The translations under genes and the position numbers were made by a program. 11,258 nucleotides of DNA from Gonium pectorale. Taxonomy: Eukaryota > Chlorophyta > Chlorophyceae > Chlamydomonadales > Volvocaceae. Positions 7,901-11,258 of the stretch are shown here, one piece after another (position 1 is the stretch's first letter; every line of letters begins with the position of its first letter). The stretch lies in the NCBI GenBank assembly GCA_001584585.1, contig LSYV01000008.1:680409-691666 (forward strand), in the 5' to 3' direction. Below the pieces are notes generated by a model. That model saw only the letters and a list, made by a program, of their open reading frames with translations. It did no database searches and was not told where the DNA came from.

Positions 7901-10900
7901 GGCCCATGTGTGCGTGTTTGTCTCGCGGTCATTGTGGCGCATGATTATGTGCAATCGTGTGTGCAATGATACGTGGGCTCGCGCCGTGAATCATTTCAAA
8001 TCGTACATCGTACGTAACTCAGCTCGCCTCGCCAACTGTGGAGTTGCACGGCTGCTGCCCCCTGCCGGACCGACCGTGCCCCCCGCCCCCTGCCCCCCAT
8101 GCGTACCCCCAAGGCTGGCGGTGCTGGTGGAAAATGCGGGCGGGCGGCAAGGAGGCCGGCCGGCGCAAGGACTTCCGGTACCAGGTGCGTTGGTGCGGTG
8201 GGGCGGGCCCTGAGGAGAGCGTTGGAGGCTGGCGTGGCCGGTTGCCGGGTGGCTGTTTGGACCGAGTGCGAACCAGGCGCAGTTGGGTTGCTTGCGCACC
8301 CCATTTGGATGAGGGGACTGCGGGAAGCCCTGTCCAGCTGAAGGCTGCGGCAGGGGTTGCGGGGCCGACACGTCCAGAAGCTGACATAACGCAGAGCCTC
8401 GTCCGGGACCGCGCCTCCTGCCTCCCTCCTTCCCTTTACCCATCTCTCACCTCCCACAACCCACCACCATCACCACCATCACCACCACCCCGCCCCTTCT
8501 GCCGCCGCAGTCCCCCGACGGCCGCCGCTTCATCTCCCTCCTCAGTGCGCGAGAGCACGCGGCGCTGCTGGCTGGTGCCGGGCTCGGCCCCGAGCCCGCC
8601 CCGGCTCAGCAGTCGCAGTCGCTGTCTCCGCCCCACCCGGGGGCTGGCGCTGCCGCCGCCGCCTCCGGTCCCTCAGGCTGGAAGGGCACCTTCAACGGCT
8701 TCCATCGTCCGGCGGCGGCAGGGCACGGGCACCACCCCCTCGCCATGGGCAACGGCGGCGCCTCCAAGCACCAGCAGCCCGGAGAGGCAGCGGCACCAGC
8801 CGCAGTTGCTCCGGAGCTGGTATTTGGCGGCGGAGGCCGGCGGAGGCGTAAGCCAGTGCGCCGCTCTGACTCTGAACCGGACGCTGATGGCCAGCCGCCG
8901 CTGCCGTTACGCCGCTACGGCCACCACGCGTCGCGGCAGGGACCTGGGTTCACATCCGACGACGGCAGCGACGGCGGTGAGGCGGAGGAGGCGGAGGGCG
9001 GGAGCTGGGACGCGGCGGCCGCGGCGGTGGCGGGCCCGTCGCCGCCGCGGCGCGACCCCGGCGAAGGTGTGAGCCCCTCAGTCAGGGCTGCATTCTGCGC
9101 CGCCGTTGCCGCCCGCGCGCGACAGATGGAGATCGGCGCCGCCGCCGGCTCTTCTGCCGCCGCTGCCGCGGCCGGAGGCGGCGGGCACCGCATTCCACCG
9201 GGAGCAGCTGGTGGCGGCGCCGCCGCCCCGGGCAAGGCTTTCAGCGACCGGCCGCACTCGGCGGCTAACGCAACGGGGCCAGCGGGAGCCGCGGTGGCTT
9301 CGGCCTCTGCCCGCCTCTGCGGGACGCCCGGTCCGGACGCACCCCTGGCCCCGGCAGAGGAGGCGGCGGACGCCAGTGGGCTTGATGCCCTGGCGGCGGC
9401 AGCGGCTGAGGTGGAGATGGGCCGTGAGGCCTCGCGCACCGGTCACCAACCGGAGCGCAAAGCCCCGGCGGCGGCGGCAGCGGCGGTGTCGCAGCTGCCT
9501 CCGCGGCCCTCCTTTATTCCGAGCATCAGTCCCTGTATGTTTTTGGCTGTGACGCCGCCGGCCGCCGCCACCGGTCCACCTGCGAGGAGCGCGGCCTCCA
9601 CCGTTGTCGCGACGGCAGCGGGCGACGCGGCCCTTTCCGCAGCGCAGCTAGGCCAGGCCGCTTCACGTAAGACGGAATCACCGGCAGTGGCGGAGGCTGC
9701 GGGCGCGGCGCGCGGGCGATGCATCGGCGTCCCGATCCCGGCGGCGGCGGCTGTAGCGCCCGCTGGCTACTGGATCTACCACGGCCTAATACTGCCGCGC
9801 GCGCCGCAGGCGACTGCCGCCGTCTCGGCGGCGGCAGCGGCGAAGCGGCTCTGCGGCGGCGACACGGAGTCGTCGTTGTCGCCCTCAGACGGCGACGGCG
9901 AGCCGCCGTCGCATCGCGTTGCGGCAGTGGTGGCGCCGGCGGCGACGGGACACCGGGTCCGCGAGAGGCCGCTGCGGCAGATGCGTCCACCGAGGTGGCG
10001 ACTTGAGGCCGACAGCGATGATGACGACGACGTCGACGCCGACGGCGGTGATGGCGGCGGTGGCGGCAGCGGCGCCACCGCCACCGCGACGTACGGGCTC
10101 CGCCGCCGCCACTACCGGGTGGCTCCCGCATGCCCCGCGCCGCCGGAAGCGTCAGCCGCGGGGGCGTCCGGTGCCTCAGCGTCGGCGGCGGCGCGCGCGG
10201 CCGCCGCCGCCGCCACTGCCGCTAGGGGCCTGGTTTCGGAGCCGGGCTGCCGTACGGGGCCCCTCGCCCGCCAGCGGCTGGAGCTCAAGAGCGTGAGCCT
10301 GACCCTGGGCGAGCTGGTGCAGCTGGCGGCGGCGGCCAACCCCTTTCTCGCACTGCTTGGCGCTGGCGGCGGCGGTGGATGCCGGCCGCCGGCGCCGGCG
10401 CCGCTGGACCTGTCGGCCCAGACCCGCCGGTCATTCATCGCTGCTCTCCTGCCGTACAGATCCCCCGCACTCGCGCCAGCAGGAACGGCGGTGGCGCAGA
10501 CGACGGCCGGCGGCAGCCCGGTGCGGGAGGGCGGCCTGGCGGCGGCCCTCGATGCGGTGGTCCAGCTACTGGGGTGTGACCCTGGGCAGGAAGCCGGCGT
10601 TGGCAGCGGCGGCGGTGGTGAAGGCCACGCGCCGGTTGAGCAAGACCGCATGGACACTAGTCGCACCCTGGGCCATGGGGACTCGACGGAGGTGCTGACG
10701 GGATGCAACGGTGACGGAGGCGGCAGCAGCGGCAACGGAGCGGTGGCGGCGGCGGGGGCCAAGAGGAGGCGGAGCTCGGGCGACGGCCTGGCGACAGCGC
10801 AGACCCGGCCCCTGCTCCCCACCGCACGCCCTCTGGAACACGCTCAGCCGCAAGCCGCAAACGCTCCCGCTGCCACCGGTCCAGGTGGCCCGGCACAGCC

Positions 10901-11258
10901 AACGGGCACCGCCGCCCCCGCCACCGCTGTGCCGTTGCAGCTGCCGCCGATGCCGCCGCTTCTGTCGCCGTCCTGTGCTGCGGCTCGCCCGCCCCTCGCC
11001 AACGCCGCAACCGCCGCCGCGGCGGCGGTAGCGGCTGCCGCCGCCTCCGCTGCTGCCGCCGGCTCCACGACCGCTGCTCCCGGGCCGGCTGCGGCCGCCT
11101 TGCCGGCGGCGCTGCCCTTGGGCTATCAGTTTCCGCTCCCGGCGGCGTTGCTCGGCCCCGTACCCGGCGCCGCCGTGGCGGGGCCAGCATTCTCTGCCGC
11201 GCTGCCCGTCCCCGCTGCCCACCCTACGTCCCCGCCGGCTCCTCCACACATCATGTCC
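4913..11258 (+). CDS. Large Tudor-like and methyl-CpG-binding (MBD) domain chromatin protein, 3' partial
   Basis: This is probably a nuclear chromatin reader or scaffold. Joining 4913-5193, 5619-5718, 5983-6094, 6339-7718, 8114-8184 and 8511-11258 gives 1564 codons in one frame with intron phases 2, 0, 1, 1 and 0, still open at the window edge. Order: residues 1-93, Cys/Gly/Asp-containing N-terminus of unknown type; 108-127 and 170-216, two halves of a Tudor/Agenet-like fold; 220-610, Ala/Pro/Ser-rich with a His/Asn tract (462-483); 621-668, MBD; 670-1564, Ala/Gly/Pro low complexity with NLS-like RRRRKPVRR (758-766), a basic-then-acidic segment (1132-1158) and AKRRRSS (about 1398-1404). Tudor then MBD recalls SETDB1/eggless, but no pre-SET or SET is present here; BAZ2-like or plant MBD proteins are alternatives. 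The start is the first in-frame ATG after a stop at 4787 and may be too short. The MBD call is firm and the Tudor call moderate. Confidence 0.75.
5194..5618 (+). other. Intron 1 of the Tudor-MBD gene (425 nt, phase 2)
   Basis: The donor is CAGCAG|GTGGGC and the acceptor is CCACCCCAG|GC after a CA/C-rich tract. It contains three 7-bp tandem units and a 10-bp hairpin (5433-5476). An alternative reading keeps the same donor in another frame (ending LQQ, phase 0) and uses acceptor CGCAG at 5649, which also enters the Tudor exon in frame. I prefer the first because the frame upstream is open for about 400 nt and the acceptor is better. Confidence 0.6.
5619..5718 (+). other. Exon carrying the first half of a Tudor/Agenet-like domain
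   Basis: The residues GSALLVRCEDGRFYDATVVQ have the pattern of Tudor strands 1 and 2: a charged or hydrophobic strand, a D-G turn, an aromatic F-Y pair, then A-x-V. The fold would continue in the exon from 6339 with PLLIEWR and, after a disordered loop, TAAVWDHRRVRLP, which resembles strands 3 and 4 (W-x-x-x-R-V-R). The donor is CAG|GTCGGC at 5719. GTAGTG at 5710 is also in phase 0 and would only drop three residues. Members of this fold bind methylated lysine or arginine on histone tails. Assignment rests on pattern, not on a profile search. Confidence 0.5.
5719..5982 (+). other. Intron 2 of the Tudor-MBD gene (264 nt, phase 0)
   Basis: The donor is CAG|GTCGGC and the acceptor is TTGACACACGCAG|CCC with a C/T-rich tract before it. 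The exon that follows (5983-6094) reads Ala/Ser/Pro/Gln-rich with GC-rich third positions and ends GAAG|GTGCGA. Confidence 0.6.
6095..6338 (+). other. Intron 3 of the Tudor-MBD gene (244 nt, phase 1)
   Basis: The donor is GAAG|GTGCGA and the acceptor is CTGCCCTGCAG|CC. The split codon G|CC gives Ala, and the frame continues straight into TPLLIEWR, the second half of the Tudor-like domain. The interior is less GC-rich than the exons around it. Confidence 0.75.
7229..7294 (+). repeat. His/Asn-rich codon tract (22 codons, 14 His)
   Basis: Within the 6339-7718 exon, 22 consecutive codons encode His (14), Asn, Tyr and one Ser, mostly CAC and AAC with almost no G on the plus strand. It sits in the disordered linker between the Tudor-like region and the MBD. 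His-rich tracts of this kind occur in nuclear-speckle and condensate-forming proteins and can bind metal, but either role here is a guess. It probably arose by CAC-repeat expansion. Confidence 0.85.
7719..8113 (+). other. Intron 4 of the Tudor-MBD gene (395 nt, phase 1), inside the MBD
   Basis: The donor is CCTGAGG|GTGAGA, a near-ideal site. The acceptor is TACCCCCAAG|GC after a long C-rich tract (about 8075-8110). Joining G|GC creates Gly and reconstitutes GLPEGWRCWWKMR, the canonical N-terminal edge of an MBD. A CAG at 8020-8022 is another possible acceptor but is in the wrong phase for this donor. The intron holds a 16-bp direct repeat (7814-7829 and 7866-7881), which is not a multiple of three apart. 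Retention would add about 83 residues and stop at 7967-7969, before the MBD. Confidence 0.82.
8114..8184 (+). other. Core MBD exon (methyl-CpG-binding domain)
   Basis: The 71-nt exon encodes WRCWWKMRAGGKEAGRRKDF and then RYQ, and is continued by SPDGRRFISLLSAREH from the exon at 8511. With the preceding GLPEG this gives the MBD signature P-x-G-W, basic strand with R-x-G-G, A-G-R, D-x-x-Y, S-P-x-G-x-x-F. MBDs bind DNA, classically at methylated CpG, and are found in MeCP2/MBD1-4, plant MBDs, SETDB1 and BAZ2 (TAM variant). Both flanking introns interrupt the domain, so no single open frame shows it. The donor is CAG|GTGCGT. Confidence 0.85.
8185..8510 (+). other. Intron 5 of the Tudor-MBD gene (326 nt, phase 0)
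   Basis: The donor is CAG|GTGCGT and the acceptor is TGCCGCCGCAG|TCC. A CCA/CAC/CAT trinucleotide tract (8461-8490) lies just before the acceptor inside a long C/T-rich stretch. Removing the intron joins Tyr-Gln to Ser-Pro-Asp-Gly, the typical MBD turn. Retention would shift the frame. Confidence 0.82.
8511..11258 (+). other. Giant low-complexity exon, open to the window edge
   Basis: All 916 codons from 8511 to 11258 are open in one frame, with heavy GCG/GCC/GGC use. The first residues finish the MBD (SPDGRRFISLLSAREHAALL). The rest is mostly Ala, Gly, Pro and Ser and is presumably disordered. A few islands look ordered: SGWKGTFNGF (from about residue 703), GYWIYHGLILP (1067-1077) and the amphipathic LELKSVSLTLGELVQLAAAA (about residue 1238 on). 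Long antisense and other-frame open frames are by-products of the GC bias. No stop, and no pre-SET, SET, PHD or bromodomain, is reached. Confidence 0.8.

Noticed and set aside
5786..7969. A single 727-codon open frame read as one intronless gene
   Set aside because: Its first part (5786-6338) covers introns 2 and 3 and the intervening exon in the wrong frame, and its last 250 nt are intron 4. Only 6339-7718 joins with splice-consistent neighbours to make recognisable domains.
8038..9072. A 344-codon plus-strand open frame
   Set aside because: It is correct only for the 71-nt MBD exon. Its start is intronic, it reads through intron 5, and then runs in the wrong frame over the giant exon.
10112..11249. 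Long minus-strand and other-frame open frames opposite the giant exon
   Set aside because: They come from the extreme GC bias and triplet structure of the sense frame. Arg/Gly/Pro/Ser-rich shadows with no motif are expected there.
1..11258. CRISPR arrays, rRNA or tRNA genes, bacterial operons, transposases or reverse transcriptases
   Set aside because: I looked on both strands and found no regular spaced repeats, no RNA-gene signatures and no mobile-element protein motifs.

Overview
The window looks like nuclear DNA from a volvocine green alga (Chlamydomonas, Volvox, Gonium and relatives). The signs are strongly GC-rich coding sequence with a high share of G or C at third codon positions, Ala/Gly/Pro/Ser-rich low-complexity proteins, short introns (about 225-425 nt) with GTG/GTA donors and C-rich tracts before CAG/AAG acceptors, and a TGTAA motif of the kind volvocine genes use as a polyadenylation signal. 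The genus is an inference. Nothing bacterial, viral or organellar is visible.

Layout, all on the plus strand. (1) 1-1349: the 3' end of a gene for an EGY-type chloroplast site-2 metalloprotease (M50 family). Three exons are clear (246-386, 806-931, 1212-1349) and a scrap of a fourth may sit at 1-21. (2) 1350 to about 3045: a long G/T-rich stretch without a credible gene, best read as this gene's 3' UTR, ending at the first TGTAA (3024-3028). (3) About 3046-4912: a noticeably less GC-rich intergenic region with no convincing gene, holding a perfect 18-bp palindrome, a TATA-like box near 4475 and the probable 5' leader of the next gene. (4) 4913 to beyond 11258: the 5' part of a very large chromatin-type gene. 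Six exons join in one open frame (4913-5193, 5619-5718, 5983-6094, 6339-7718, 8114-8184, 8511->11258), giving at least 1564 codons without reaching a stop.

The second gene is the interesting one. Its exons rebuild a Tudor/Agenet-like fold in two halves (residues about 108-127 and 170-216) and then a clear methyl-CpG-binding domain (MBD, residues about 621-668). The MBD is invisible in any single reading frame because two introns split it. The rest is disordered, low-complexity sequence with a His/Asn tract, basic NLS-like patches and an acidic run. Tudor followed by MBD is the order seen in SETDB1/eggless H3K9 methyltransferases, but no SET domain lies within the window, so the enzymatic class is open. 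The MBD lacks two residues used for methyl-cytosine recognition in MeCP2.

The two genes show no functional link. They are separate head-to-tail nuclear genes, one for a plastid membrane protease and one for a probable chromatin reader.
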